5,727 nucleotides of DNA from assembly GCA_947372575.1 (NCBI GenBank), contig CANBUF010000148.1:1-5727 (forward strand), written 5' to 3'. This document shows positions 5,710 to 5,727 of this stretch, one piece after another. Position 1 is the stretch's first letter. Each line of letters begins with the position of its first letter. The notes under the pieces were generated by a model. That model did no database searches. It was not told the origin of the DNA and saw only the letters and a program-made list of their open reading frames with translations. The translations under genes were made by a program, and so were the position numbers. This DNA comes from Alcaligenaceae bacterium. Its GTDB lineage: Bacteria; Pseudomonadota; Gammaproteobacteria; Burkholderiales; Burkholderiaceae.

Positions 5710-5727
5710 TTTGAAAAAAATATTTAA

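Overview
The window looks like an accessory catabolic locus from a Gram-negative proteobacterium. Base composition is mid-GC by eye. The protein flavour (a periplasmic-type alpha/beta hydrolase, FabG-like SDRs, a FadR/FCD-type GntR regulator, a BetA-like GMC flavoprotein) suggests a betaproteobacterium of the Burkholderiales/Alcaligenaceae type. That placement is an impression from protein similarity in memory, not something the sequence proves.

Layout: (a) 1-436, minus strand: 5' part of an alpha/beta hydrolase gene that runs off the left edge, with a probable signal peptide encoded across a 12-bp tandem repeat. (b) 437-761: non-coding, holding a candidate -10/operator module (614-630) and a degenerate 17-bp tandem repeat (640-707). 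(c) 762-1535, plus: a classical SDR dehydrogenase. (d) 1545-2255, minus: a FadR-subfamily GntR regulator that converges on the SDR; one hairpin covers both stop codons. (e) 2256-2454: divergent control region with three GntR-type palindromes. (f) 2455-5709, plus: a tight three-gene operon of a shikimate-dehydrogenase-like protein, a GMC flavoprotein dehydrogenase (start overlapping the previous stop as TAATG) and a second SDR. Positions 5710-5727 hold nothing I can identify.

How it fits together: the strongest non-coding signal is a 17-bp module, TATACTGGTAAkACCAC (k = G or T), found once before the SDR at 762 and once before the operon at 2455. It fuses a -10-like hexamer to the TGGTnnnACCA palindrome typical of FadR/LldR/PdhR-type regulators. 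The simplest reading is that the GntR protein represses both transcription units, and probably itself, until an inducer binds its FCD domain. The regulated set is four oxidoreductases (two NAD(P)-dependent SDRs, one FAD-dependent GMC alcohol dehydrogenase, one AroE-fold dehydrogenase). No transporter, lyase or dehydratase is visible, so the substrate cannot be named. The AroE-like protein keeps the catalytic Lys and Asp but has lost the serines that hold the shikimate carboxylate, so it probably acts on another compound.
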